Of a DNA stretch of 64,000 nt, positions 9,931-21,659 are shown piece by piece. The DNA is taken from assembly GCA_951799445.1 (NCBI GenBank), contig OX637290.1, positions 4,776,501 through 4,840,500 of the forward strand, read 5' to 3'. Numbering within the stretch: the first letter of the stretch is position 1; every line of letters starts with the position of its first letter. The position numbers were made by a program, and so were the translations under genes. Source of the stretch: Pseudisothecium myosuroides (Eukaryota > Streptophyta > Bryopsida > Hypnales > Lembophyllaceae). The notes under the pieces are model-generated. The model had not been told where the DNA came from. It searched no databases and worked only from the letters and a program-made list of their open reading frames with translations.

Positions 9931-12043
9931 GCTTGGGACTGCCTGTCAATTGAGAAACAATTGCAGTCTGAGTGTTATCATAGTCATTGTGTGAAAGCTT
10001 TTTGGTGAGGCTCATCTGGCAGCCCCAGCCTCCAGGCTCCTGCCAGCCTTTGAAATTTTGATTTTTTTCCCTTTTGGGGGACCCTAATGAAGGGCCTTTG
10101 ATTGCACACAAAAAGACAGCAAAAATACACAGACCCCAGCCAGCCAGGGCGACAGGTGACAAACAAAATACTCTTTTGATTTTCACTAAACTTAACACTA
10201 CTTTTCAGAGGCTGAGCATTTATGGATCTGATGACCATCTGGTAGCAATTTGACTAGGAATTGAACTCCTTTTGCAGGAAGGGCGATGGGTATACTGGAC
10301 TCATGTTTTAAAGGACATTTTTGTTCCTCGGGGGGCAGCCCAACGAATCTGCCAGAGAATTGGAAGACCCGGGTTGAGAATTTTTTTTTAAATTTAAAAA
10401 AAAAAAAAATGACCCGGGTTGAGATTGGTGGAATCACTCATGTGCATCATGAACTGAACTCTTGTTGTTGTAAAGAAAATCTGAACCTAAAAACACATCA
10501 TATGCACTGATTTTTTTGGGCTTACTTAGTTGTTTTGAAGCCTAGGTGGCTTCAAAATTATTTGTTGCACCAATATTCTACACTAAATAGTGAAATTGAG
10601 TTGCCTTGACAATTAGGTTGCCTTACCACAGAGAAGTTACCTCATATTACCTAATGACTCATTACTTGTCAAGATGGAGGCACAAGCCATTCTCTAATCC
10701 TGAGCCATGAATCATTACACCAACCCATGCAGCACACATGTTTCCCACATCACTGCATCCTTCTACAGTAATTGTGATATTGATATAGTGTAGAATGTCG
10801 AGATATTAGTGTAGAGCAACCTAATTTTCCTATTCAGTGTAGAGATATTTTAAGGTAGGAGGACAAATTCATCTAGCAACAATGTTGAATTGAGAGGCAA
10901 ATATTTGGCTTCAAAGGCTATTATAAACATCGTAACAAAAAAAATTAGACAAAAAAAAAAAATTGGATAGTGAGTTAGTGACCTACAACCTTGACACTAC
11001 TGTAAAAGATTTGGAAACCCTAATTTTGGATCATTGAAAGTTCAAAACGTCTACATGATATGTTACCCGCAAACAGCACAATGCTGTTTTCAAGTTCAAC
11101 AAACAAGAGCACACACAATTTTGGGATCATTGAAATGGCTATTGGATACGCACATTATTGATTTCAACAATGCTCAATGAATTCAATGAGATCAATAAGA
11201 CTCAGCAAATTCTCAACAACACTATTAAATTACTGATTCTCAACAGCGCTCTCAAGTTGAAACTCTCAAGTTCAGCATTGAGCAACACTCAACAATCAAC
11301 AAATTCAAAAAGTTCAATGAAACTCTCAAATTCTCAAATTTCAAAGCATCTTCATTCTTTACACAACACTCTCCAGTCTGGTTGCTATAGACTTACCCTT
11401 TGACATCCAAATCAAATTGGCAGAGTCTGAAGAGAAGTAGGCAAAACCCACATGCGCAAAACCCTGGCAATATTCCAAAGCATGTGGGTAAAAGGAAACT
11501 CTTGTTCTTGTGCCTGGCAACGGTATTCACATGAGCCTCACAATTCAGTGGCCAATAGCTAGCTCTCTCTACGAGACGGCTACCAATTTTTTGGCAAAAA
11601 TAAATGAAAAGTCTTCCTTTTTACCATTGGTGAGAGAATCCTACCTTGCCATGTTGAATACCGTACGTGTAGGTTAGTTTCAGAAATGAGTCGGGAAAAT
11701 TGGATCGTGTCTGAAATTTTAATAATTTGTACAATTATTTCTGAAAATATGAAAGAATTTCATTATTGCTCATTCTGAATATCCAAAAATTATTCTTGAA
11801 AAAATTTAGAAAAAGGAACACATTTAAGCATGTATAGAAGAAATCAATCCAAAATTAGGAGTGTCTAAAAATTAAAAATAGCAATGTGTCGAAAGTCAAG
11901 AAATATAAATCAAGTTGCCGAACTATCTGAATTACAAAAAGTAAACTATTTCGGCACCAATGTGTCGAAACTGAACTATGTGTATGGTATTGGTTATTTT
12001 TTGCCAGTAAAAAATCACTGATTATACAGCTCCAAAATTTAAA
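9931..12043. other. Unassigned intergenic sequence
   Basis: No gene supported. It includes a single GGTAGG-type end, AAGGTAGGAGGACAAA, near 10852, and a CTCAA-rich low-complexity tract at 11158-11400. ORFs at 9857-10510 have no recognisable domain. Confidence 0.4.
10366..10424. repeat. 14-bp direct repeats flanking an A/T homopolymer block
   Basis: GACCCGGGTTGAGA occurs at 10366-10379 and again at 10411-10424, separated by about 31 bases made only of A and T (a T run, then a long A run, then T). The arrangement looks like a target-site duplication around a minimal poly(A) insertion, but replication slippage is also possible. Confidence 0.7.
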
Positions 12044-12974
12044 TTAACCCCTAAAGGATCAGCCTGCTATTTTTAGCAACATAGCAATTTTGGGTAGGTA
12101 CATGTGACTAGAGATTTTCATATTTTTAGCTGAAATTTTAATAGAAGGTGGGGACGAGGAATATCTTTCATGTGCACTAATTTCATGACATTTCGAAATA
12201 GGAGTCAAAAGTTATGGCCTAATATGTTATTTTTTTCACCGGGCGGGCAGTCTGGGCAGATCTGAAAAAATCACTTTTTCCAGAAATAAAAATTTGAAAT
12301 TGGTTTTCTAAAGTTATATATACGTGGAAAGCTTTAAATCATTCCATTTCAACCAATGAGTAAAAAGTTATGAGGTTTTTTAGTTTGCGGGCAGTTACGG
12401 ATTCTCTACTCTGAAATAAACTTTGAAGTTGTTTAATTAACTCAATTTGTAATATTTTTTGGAAAAAGCAATCATAGGATTTAGGTTTTTTATTACAACA
12501 TTACAACCATTGGAATTGACATTTTTCAATTCCATAATTAAATTCTTAACAATTTAGTATTTTGGATCATTCTCTACTTCTTTCTACTTACTATTTTTTT
12601 GGTATATATTGTACAATTCCAAATGATTTGAAATTTTTTAAGCATGTAGCCAACTTGTTTAGGAAAAATAATTCAAAGAAGCGCCATCATTTTGTACATT
12701 TTTTTATACAAATGTGACCTTGTGAAGTGCAGCTGCCCTGTTTTTCGCAGGAACAAAAAAAGTATTTTTGCCAATTCAAATGCTAATATCTTCCAATTTG
12801 CATGGTGGGAAATTTTGAATTTTTTTCCACATCTTCTAAAACTAGTTTACTATAAGATCCTACGGTTACATGTGTCGAAAAAGTTTTTTTTTTCAAAAAT
12901 TTGGTACTTGTACTAAAAATGGCAGTTTTTGAGTGTTTTCGATGAAAACATAGTCATGGAACTTTAGGGGTTAA
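12044..12974 (+). mobile_element. CCCCTAAAGG-type TTAA element B2 (complete)
   Basis: TTAA-CCCCTAAAGGATC begins at 12044 and ACTTTAGGGG-TTAA ends at 12974, 931 bp. It has a B-type head (CAGCCTGCTATTTTTAGCAA) and B-type tail (ATGGCAGTTTTTGAGTG, CATAGTCATGGAAC). It is the cleanest uninterrupted B copy and the best reference for reading the nested copy at 5253. No ORF longer than shadows. Confidence 0.9.
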
Positions 12975-13305
12975 GAATATCTTCAATCCAACTGGTCTAT
13001 TGGCCCTTTGTATGTATTTCTAACTTTTGACTTCTATATAATTAGAACTTGAAATTACTATTATTGGTAGCACATCCAAAAGTACTTTAAATATGCATGA
13101 AAAAAAATTCAAATTTAGACATTGGATAACCACTTCAAAAGCAAGCTAAAAGTCAAAAAATTATAGGAACTTTGGCAAATTATGTTTATCAAAGAAAATT
13201 TGACCAATTGCATCTTATATATAATAATTTTAGGTTCTCATTTTATACAAGTCAAAAGTTAGTTAGATAATTGGGCCAATATGATTGGTTGGATTGAAAA
13301 TGCTC
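12975..13305. mobile_element. Tourist-like MITE K2
   Basis: The left end GAATATCTTCAATCCAAC follows TAA (12972-12974), and the right end GGTTGGATTGAAAATGCTC is followed by TAA (13306-13308). Ends are inverted and flanked by a 3-bp TAA duplication, the target preference of PIF/Harbinger (Tourist) elements. The left TAA is the last three bases of the neighbouring B2 element's TTAA. The interior resembles K1, the next element. Confidence 0.75.
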
Positions 13306-13308
13306 TAA

Positions 13309-13651
13309 GAGCGTCTTCAATGGGACCGGTATACTATCCCCCAAATAAACTTCTAACTTTTTACTTGTTTAATTATAATTTGAAATTTCTATCATTGGAA
13401 GTGCATCCCGAAAGTATTTTGAATAAGTGCACAAAAACTAAAATTTAAACATTTGAAAAAGAAAATAAATTGTTTCAAAAGCAAGATAAAAGAAAAAAAT
13501 TATAGAGGTCTTGGCAAATTATGCTTATCAAAGCAAAAGCATGCTATTTGCACTCCAAAATGCCATACAATTGGCAAGTTCTAATTATAAATTAGTGAAA
13601 AGTTAGAAGTTTATTTGGAAGGACAATATACTGGTCCCATTGAGGACACCC
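13309..13651. mobile_element. Tourist-like MITE K1, in tandem with K2
   Basis: The left end GAGCGTCTTCAATGGGACC at 13309 is inverted at the right as GGTCCCATTGAGGACACCC ending at 13651. TAA flanks both sides (13306-13308 and 13652-13654). The terminal inverted repeats extend inward for about 60 bp (AAATAAACTTCTAACTTTT and its complement). The internal block GTGCATCC-GAAAGTA matches GCACATCC-AAAAGTA in K2. No coding capacity. Confidence 0.8.
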
Positions 13652-13654
13652 TAA

Positions 13655-15545
13655 ATTATTTACCCTTTAAGTCCTAGGGAAACTAAAATTGGTTCTTGCA
13701 AAGTGAAAAAACAAAAATAACTCATAATCTAAGAGGAATGGAGAATGAATTAGAAACTGGAGGTTACTAATTCATTTTATAGAGAATTAATTTGAAAAAT
13801 CAAATCTAGAATATGCAATTGGATGCAATAATTATATGCGTTTATACACGGGCATATCTGCTAGTCTATATATAATATATAATATGCTAGTCGTTGTATG
13901 ATGTATAAAAAGAAGTGCAAAATATGAGTTTTTTTGGCCTCTTGAATAGTATTTGCACCTTTTTTAAGGAAAAACAAACACGAATATGGCATAAGTAAAT
14001 AGGCACTTCCTAGAAAAAAGGTTGTTGTAAAAAATATTTAAGGTATATTAAACTAAATATAGCAATATTTTTTATACTTTCATGTATTATGGTCTGTTAT
14101 ATACATTTTTCAAGTCTTTTTATCCATCTTTTGTCATAGACTTTGGCTTGAACTACCTATATGAAAGTGCTAATCACAAGGCTTTCACAAAAGTAATACA
14201 ATTGAACTTATATCAATTTGAGTAGAAGATTGTGTATAATCCTATGTGAAGAGTTTTTTTTGTATAAAAAATGTATTTTCTCACATTGAAGGTATATTTT
14301 TCAATGTTGATTGTTCTGTATGAATTACAAAAGCAATGTATATCAAGTCCAAGGGGCTTCAAAGTGAATCTCTTATAAGGCTACTAGTGTTGTAGGCTTG
14401 TATTTGCTCATTTTTCATACGATGCTATATACACTATAAAAACCTTTCTAAACTCTCCCAATACCAATGGTGGATCGTCCTAATTTTTTGCACACCCATT
14501 GTCTATCACTCATTCTCCAATTTGTTATGGTTATTTTGTCCACACCATCTCTTTTGTCCTCAACAATCTTACATTTGCAAAAGATTTTGTTTATATTCTT
14601 GTTCTTATCAAAACTTGTTTTTGGACTACTAAAGTATTAAGGCAACTGCACCTAATTGTGCCCCCTTTCTAAAACCGACCCCTATGGATTCTTGTCTAAA
14701 ATGTATAACTTCAATTCATGAAAGTTAAGGTTGCTTTTAGGTCTACCAACACTTTGAAAATTCACATTTCATAATATAGAGTCCAAAAAATGTTGAAGAG
14801 GAGAATCTACGATACTCTTTTGACTTTTAATAAAATCTAACAAAAAAGTAGACAATTTAATAACAGGAAAAATGTTCAATTGCTTATTCAAAGATATATT
14901 TAGGCGTGATTATTTTACCATTGTTTGTTTGTTGTTTTGATAAAGGTAAGGAAACCAATACCACTGCTACACATTGGCTTATATGGTACACCATACATAT
15001 AGGAAAATTCAATGGAAAACAACTCTAAAAATAGATGTCAATTTTTTTTAGATATTCTTTTTTCCATAAAACAATTTTTTTGTATGGAAAAAAAATTGAA
15101 AAATATTTTTATTTAAAGTATATGTCAAATCGTACTTATAAATACTTAATGTGAAAAAATAGTTGATCCTTGTCTCTCATTCAATGTTCCATTTATTTAT
15201 ATCCTCGATTCAATTCTTGAACTAAGATTCAATTCATTAGGACCAATATTTTTAAAATGCTGAATTTTTGTCATTTCTAATTGAACCAAAACTGAGGGTG
15301 TCCCGCACTTGATCTCGTGACCAAATCAAAGTTTGAAAATTAAGTTGAACTTTGGACGCTTGACATATTGGAGTTAATCATAAAGTGTATGCAATGAAGG
15401 ATTAGGAGTTGGAGTTGGAGAAAACTACAGGATGAAACTCTATGAAGCACCCAAACTTGGTCCAATGCAGTTTTTAATTGTGTTTCTTTTGTATTATTTT
15501 TAGTTAAACCTTCCTCTAACACCCCTTGTACAAATCAAGGTTTAC
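13655..15545. other. Unassigned AT-rich intergenic sequence
   Basis: No gene, RNA or clear repeat end recognised. The minus ORF at 15340-15522 has no recognisable content. Confidence 0.45.
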
Positions 15546-16548
15546 TTAACCCCTAAAGGACCAGCTTATTATTTTTAGCAACATAGCAATTTTAGGCAGG
15601 TACTTGTGACTAGAAATTTGCATACTTTAGGCCCAAACTTTAATAGAAGTTGTGGACGAGGAATACCTTTCATGTGAATAAAATTTTATGACATTTGGAA
15701 ATATGAGTAAAAAATTATGGCCTAATATGTTATTTTTTTCTCAGCCGGGCAGTTTGGGCAAATCATAAAAAATCATTGTTTTCATAAACAAAAAATTTGT
15801 AATTGGTTTTCTAGATTTATATATAAGTGGAAAGCTTTGAATTGTTCCATTTTGATCAATGAGAGGAAAGTTATGAGGAGTTCTAGTTTGCGGGCAATTA
15901 TGGATTCTCTACTCTCAAATAAACTTTGAAGTCGTTTATTTCACTCAATTTTCATTATGTAAAAAAAAATCATAGGATGTAGATTGTTTATTACAACATA
16001 AAAACCATTGGGATTGGCATTTTTCAATTTCATAATTAACTTCTTAACAATTTAGTGTTTTGAATCATTCTCTACTTCTTTCTATGAACTACTTTTTTTC
16101 CTATATGTTGTACAATTCCAAATGATCTGAAAATTTTCAAGCATGGTATACTAATAATGATATTCAATGTTACCTACACAAATTGATTTAAAAATTCTAT
16201 ACAGTTTTTTTATTTATTAGTGTTTTCCAGTTGTGTTTATAGAGATCCAATCTTCTTTGAATAATATTGATATACCTATGTTCTTGGCACGTGGTTCTTG
16301 ATCAAAATACTCATCTAGAGAAAAAAGTTTTTGCATCTTTAAAAGCTTATATCTTGAGATCAATATGGTCAAACTTTCTGAAATTTCTTCCACACATTCC
16401 CATACTAGTCTAGTGCAAGATCCTAAGGTTGGATATATGCAAAATAAACAAAATTTCTTAAAATTTCTGGTTGTTTTTGTTTGCATTGAAAATGGCAGTT
16501 TTGACTGGATTTTGATGGAAAAAAAGGCTTTAGGACTTCAGGGGTTAC
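15546..16548 (+). mobile_element. CCCCTAAAGG-type TTAA element B3 (diverged)
   Basis: TTAA-CCCCTAAAGGACC begins at 15546. The right end is degenerate: CTTCAGGGG-TTAC at 16548. The B-type head and middle are recognisable (TTTAGCAACATAGCAATTTT; GTTTGCGGGCAATTATGG; CTACTCTCAAATAAAC). The distal part from about 16140 has diverged, but the tail still carries CTAGTGCAAGATCCTAAGGTT and ATGGCAGTTTTGA. Confidence 0.75.
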
Positions 16549-16872
16549 ACCAATTTGTGTAGGTCACACTAAATATCTGATTATTAGTGTACTGTAAAAT
16601 GGTGTGACTGGCTTGGGTGTAAGTCTGTTTAACTTTTGGTCCCAAAAGCCTGCCGCAGCTGGTGAGACTGGGTACCCTTGTGAAAGGGAAAGGTAGGTCC
16701 CCAGGAGCATGACGCCAACTACTGCTGGTACCTGGAAAGAAATGATGAAATGCATGACCTGGTTTTAATCTTGAAAGTCAACCTCAGCACCATAACTACC
16801 TACGCTTCAAAAAGAATTTTACAAAATAAAAAGAGTAATACACAAACATCGTATCATTTGTTTCAAAATATA

Positions 16873-17036
<164 letters not shown>

Positions 17037-17063
17037 AGGAGGGGGGTAATGCCATGGAGATTA

Positions 17064-17384
17064 GAGCATCTTCTACAGCCCTCCAACTTTTCCCGCTCCT
17101 TGATTCAAGATCTGTCCAATGAAGAGGAGATGGCCACTTGTATCCTCAACATTGCAACTCCATAAAATATACTCCCAACCAATCACAAGTCATACAATTT
17201 GCATTTATTATGACGACTTGCTAATCCCAAGACAATTGGTAGTGGAAGAGGAGTTAGTGGCCCTTCTAGAAATGGCTTTTTGAGTAGGGAAAGAGAAGGC
17301 AAAACCTGACAAACATTAGAATTGATTGCTTTTCATCCAAATTCTAAAGGGGAGGGGAGATCTGGAGGGCTACAAGAGATGCTC
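17064..17384. mobile_element. Tourist-like MITE L
   Basis: The left end GAGCATCTTCTACAGCCCTC at 17064 is inverted as GAGGGCTACAAGAGATGCTC ending at 17384. TTA flanks both sides (17061-17063 and 17385-17387), giving a 3-bp TTA target duplication. It is 321 bp with no ORF. Termini starting GAGCATC with TWA targets fit PIF/Harbinger-type MITEs. Confidence 0.8.
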
Positions 17385-17387
17385 TTA

Positions 17388-18316
17388 GATTGATAATACA
17401 AGCCAGAAATACGTCACTGAAATCAAAACAAAATAAGCATCACTTGGAGAGAAAAGAAAAAAAATTGGTGAAAATTCCTTATGGCTCGGAGTTGCAAGGA
17501 AAGTGACCAAAGTTCTAGTTTAGAAAGAAGTTGATTCAATAGTGGGTGTCGGTTGTGAAAGACTAGGATATGGATATGGAATAGGTCTTCAAACGTTGAT
17601 TTAGATTCATATTGTTGTAGGATGAAAATTTAGGATTGAAACTTCAATGTGTTCATTTGCAGAACATAAAAAACAAAGGGATAGAGGAGGTAATAGAAAA
17701 AGAGCCAATGATTGAAAAGTTTCAAATACCAAAATTCAAGAAGATGTTCAAAATATCACTAGTACAATTCTATGGTGAAAAAAATTATTTTAGAACATGG
17801 TTTTGTGTGGATATGTACAAGTGTATTGTTTCCGTTTGTTTTATAGCTTTTAACTAAGCTGTAGAGATTTGAGAGCAGGGTTCACAACCATCTCTCAATT
17901 CCCTCTTAGAGGATCTCTTACAAATTTGCTATACCCTACTTTTATCAAAAGCTAATTCCTATTGAATCCATTTGGACAATCCCTAGCTAGTTTACCCAGA
18001 AGACTTGTCAATAGGAGTGAAATCCCAACCAAACTTAAACATAGTTGGTTTTCTACAAAATCTATTGAAATATGGAGTGGAACATAGAATGTGTATCTGT
18101 AGGTATTCTATGAAAGAATCCACAAAAGTGAGAAGAACTATCAATAATTTGTGATAAAATTATATCCCAATAATTCCAACATCCATTTTTTAAAACATTT
18201 TTGCCAACCTAGACCACCACCAGACGACCACCAGGTACAACAGTCCATGACTATGAAAAAAACTTCATGGACTGAAATTGGGTTGTCTCAAATCTATCCA
18301 TCTTTATTCCTTGAAG
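17388..18316. other. Unassigned intergenic sequence
   Basis: AT-rich. The ORF at 17636-17857 (+) has no recognisable domain. Confidence 0.4.
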
Positions 18317-19110
18317 GACAATGAGGCGAAAAAGTGGTGGATGGATGACTTCATTGTTCACCATAGAACAAAAAATGCACCTATTGGTCTAATAATTAGA
18401 GCAGTTTTGGTGACTACTTTGGTCATAGGGCACCTCATCCTTTGCCCATATAAGGGAGTTGTGGACCAAAGTAGTCCTATAGATGACTTCATTGCAGAAA
18501 AAGAGAATGCACATGTTGGTCCAATAATCAAAGAATTTTAGTGACTGCCTTGGTCACGGGAGGTTGCGTCCTTACAGGGTTAAGGGTTATGCAAGTGAGT
18601 AAGGCCAAAAAGTGGTCAATGGATGACTTCATTGTTCAAGAAACAAAAAAAATGAACCTATTGGTCCCAATCATGGTTGTCTTCTCGAACCTGGCGACAA
18701 CTCGACAAACACAACGTCATAGACAGACAATAGCCCCTCCGTCTGTCTAATAAAGTCAACTTTAAGGTTGACTTTTTAAATAAAGCACTTTCTATTTCCG
18801 ATCTTGACATATTAACGTTTCATTTTATTGAGGTGTCTCAATTTAATAAACACTTATTACATTCTAAATTTTGGGTCACATTTAAAGTAAGATTTCAAAT
18901 TGTCTCAGCTGTTAAATATGGCCTTATTAGACAAAAATGTTACGTACGCATACTTGACATTTGTCACGTGCGACATTGGACGTCACACAAACAACATGAC
19001 GACTAGACCCCAAAATGTGTCCGACAAGACAATTCTGGTCCCAATAATCAAAGCAATTTTTGTGACTACCTTGGTTATAGGGTGCCAAGTCCTTTAACCC
19101 TTAAACGTCA
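18317..19110 (+). repeat. Degenerate repeat array, three to four copies
   Basis: A module GGATGACTTCATTGT followed by TTGGTCYYAATMAT and TTTTGTGACTACYTTGGTCA then (T/C)AGGG recurs. Copies fall at about 18340-18440, 18480-18565, 18620-18680 and 19035-19085 (second half only). Spacing is about 140 bp for the first three. The small plus ORFs at 18278-18541, 18541-18750 and 18900-19097 share peptides only because of this array. Origin unknown. Confidence 0.6.
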
Positions 19111-19323
19111 ATAAGGACATTTTTTGTCAGATGGATGACAAAGCATCCTTCTAGTAGGACATAAGTGCAACTACTCGTCTTTGGAATTTTGTTGTGAAAA
19201 GGGGAGGTCTTCTACAATAGTTTAACTTCTAGTGAGTGCTCTCGTGAGTGCTTTTGTAATTTTTTAAGTCAATGATTTACAAGGTAACCAAAGGGATGAT
19301 TTCCACAGTCACTAGTCCGTCCT

Positions 19324-19560
19324 TTAACTCCTAAGCACCCAGCGTGTGTTTACCAAAATCCAAAACCTTCTGAACTCATTCCAATCAAAATGTCACCCAA
19401 AATGAGATCTATAGATACTAACCATACCAAAGACAAGTCCGAAGATGAGGGAAAATGGACAAATGATTTGACCGTACCGCTGAAAAGATTATAATAGTTA
19501 GGTCGCAATCTTTCAATTTTGGGAGGCCATATTTGAGGCACTTGGACACTTGGGGGTTAA
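19324..19560. mobile_element. Short TTAA element F
   Basis: TTAA-CTCCTAAGCACCCAG begins at 19324 and CTTGGACACTTGGGGG-TTAA ends at 19560, 237 bp. The imperfect inverted ends resemble CCCCTAAAGG termini and the longer ends of the element at 21660. The interior is unlike the 0.92-kb copies. Its terminal TTAA is shared with the next element. Confidence 0.55.
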
Positions 19561-19975
19561 GGTAGGAGGCTCGAAAATGGCACATTTAAGGGCTGGTCCA
19601 CCTTTTTGTGTATTTTGTTGGATGGAAATAATTTTAGCTCATTTTTCAAACAAAGAGAAATAGATGAGGAATTTAACCCAAGTGGTTTTGTATTTTTCCG
19701 AGCATTTTTGAATCACTTATGAATTTTCAAATGAGTTGGGTCGTAGGTCCCTATTTGTGACCCTAGGTCTTTCATAAACAGTTCACTTGCAATTCTAAAT
19801 AAAAATGGGGAGAGCAAAGAGAATGATTGGCTCTTGCAATTAATAATGTTTTTTTTCCTTGATTCATTCAATGACTATACAAGTCAATTTCAGAACCAAC
19901 TCATATCCATTTCACAGCCATTTGTAGGGTCTGTTCTCAATGCCCGTTCCATTTTACCCTAAACTCCTATAGGAG
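19557..19975. mobile_element. GGTAGG-type element G1
   Basis: TTAA-GGTAGGAGGCTC begins at 19557. The body (GATGGAAATAATTTTAGCTC, AATAGATGAGGAATTTAAC, TTGGGTCGTAGGTCCCTATT, GATTCATTCAATGACTATA) aligns along its length with 61229-61645. The right end is decayed (ACCCTAAACTCCTATAGG). Non-coding, non-autonomous DNA element. Confidence 0.65.
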
Positions 19976-20378
19976 TCAACCCATTCCTGATCGGACACCC
20001 GTTCTGGCAATGTAGGCTGTTTTCTTTCTGATTAGCAAGAGATGACTAGTGATCAGTTACGGTGCAATTCCTGATGCACATGTGGCGCATTTTGATTGGC
20101 TTTAAAACCTCTCAATATTGCAACACCTTTTGTTTTTGGCCCATGGTCGGAAATAGCAAGCCCTATATCACCAGTATGGAGGAATAGAATCTTCTGCTGA
20201 AAAATTCACAGTATTTATATTTTGAGAAATAAAAATCTGAAAAATTATGAAAACCTTCCGAACTCTATTTTCGCACACAGAAAAATTGCCCAGTGAAGAA
20301 ATCCGTCCTCCATATGTGTGTAATTGCTTAAATGGTCAGAAATGGGTTGCCTCCCTTACCTTATGCAAGTGGGTGCTC

Positions 20379-20650
20379 TAAGGTAGGCATCCCAAATGCG
20401 CCACTGACCTTAAAGCGCCATCTTCAGTGTGTGTACATCTCGAAAATCAGTTATGTACCTCTATGAAAGAACGCTTTTAGAACCAAGCTTTGTTCCTTCG
20501 TAACTTTTACATACAGTATCCAAATGTCGCGTTCTTTGGTGCGTTGGAACCTCCTTTCCCTTGCCAACAAGAATATATAAGAATTTGAACAGTAATTGTA
20601 GCAATTAGGCACAGTAGCAATTAGTGGCAGTTTTGGGCTACCTACCTTAA
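20379..20650 (-). mobile_element. GGTAGG-type element J3
   Basis: TAAGGTAGGCATCCCAAA on the left and TTTTGGGCTACCTACCTTAA on the right form inverted ends. The interior carries, in reverse complement, the TTGGTGCGTTGGAACCTCC / TTGCCAACAAGAA block found at 3405-3450 and 21080-21125. Confidence 0.65.
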
Positions 20651-21054
20651 CTTATCTAAACTTTGATGGCAGTTTGGCTGTCTGTTTCAATAAGTTACTC
20701 AGTTTCAATGGGATGTGCATTGCAGCGCGTGACTCACTGTCCTGTACTTGCCTTGCAAGTTTCAAGCTCCAAGCTTGTTCCAGCACTCATGAGATGATCT
20801 TTGCTTTTGCAATTTTCATGGGAAACTTGGAAATCAAACAGCAGGCCACTGAGGCAATACTAGAGTCAGTACCTGTCCATTCAATAGCAGCAGGGAGACT
20901 CCAGTAGTCCAGCATGTGAATAATATGGGAGGCAATAAGAGGACTGACGGAGTAGACCTGCCTGTTCATTGCCTTCCACACTCATTTTCCGGTCAACATC
21001 AACCAGCTATAAGCGCCACTTTTTCGCTACCAGTTGTGCCTACTTTCTATTATT
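20651..21054. other. Unassigned sequence between two J-type elements
   Basis: Short ORFs on both strands (20674-20907 plus, 20787-20981 minus) overlap and show no domain. Nothing further is recognised. Confidence 0.35.
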
Positions 21055-21302
21055 AGACTGGTCAAAGTTTCATTGATTTTCTTGTTGGCAAGTGGAGGGA
21101 GGTTCCAACGCACCAAAGAATGCGGCATTTGATTACCGTATGCAAAAGTTATGAAGGGTCAAAGTTTTTGGGGGTACTACATCTACTAGATGTTCTACAA
21201 CCTTTTCTTCACAATATATAAACATTTTGATTTTGGAGATGTACAAAGAGTGATGATGGTGGGTTTAGGCAGGGTGCGATTTTGAGTGTACTCACTTTAT
21301 AT
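21055..21302 (+). mobile_element. J-type MITE copy J2 (decayed ends)
   Basis: TTTCTTGTTGGCAAGTG, GGTTCCAACGCACCAAAGAA, ATGCAAAAGTTATGAAGG and GTGATGATGGTGGGTTTAGG align with the copy at 3321-3744. The right end GTGTACTCACTTTAT corresponds to CATACCCACCTTAT there. The left end is not clear. Confidence 0.6.
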
Positions 21303-21659
21303 GAGTAATATAGTGTACCAATAATTGACAAAGAAATTGACCTCATTTCAACATTGGAATATCTAGTATTGATCTATTGTGGCACAAATATGTAGCAAAT
21401 GAATTTTGGCACATCTCATACAAAATTTCAAATTATGAGGTCAATAGAAGTTGCCCAAGTTCTTTAGTCAAATAGAGATTAAGGTCTAGTAAGTACATCC
21501 AAATGAGATACCCTCCATTCACTAGCACCTAAATTATAAATTTGAACACTTGTGGAAATGATGTCCTTGAGCACCAAACTACAATGTTAGGGTTTGATGC
21601 TCCAGGATTATATGAGAACCAATTGTATTCTGACTATTAGTAGAATAAAAAAGTCACCC

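Noticed and set aside
11158..11403. 81-codon ORF rich in Ser, Asn and Leu
   Set aside because: CTCAA-rich low-complexity DNA; no domain or context.
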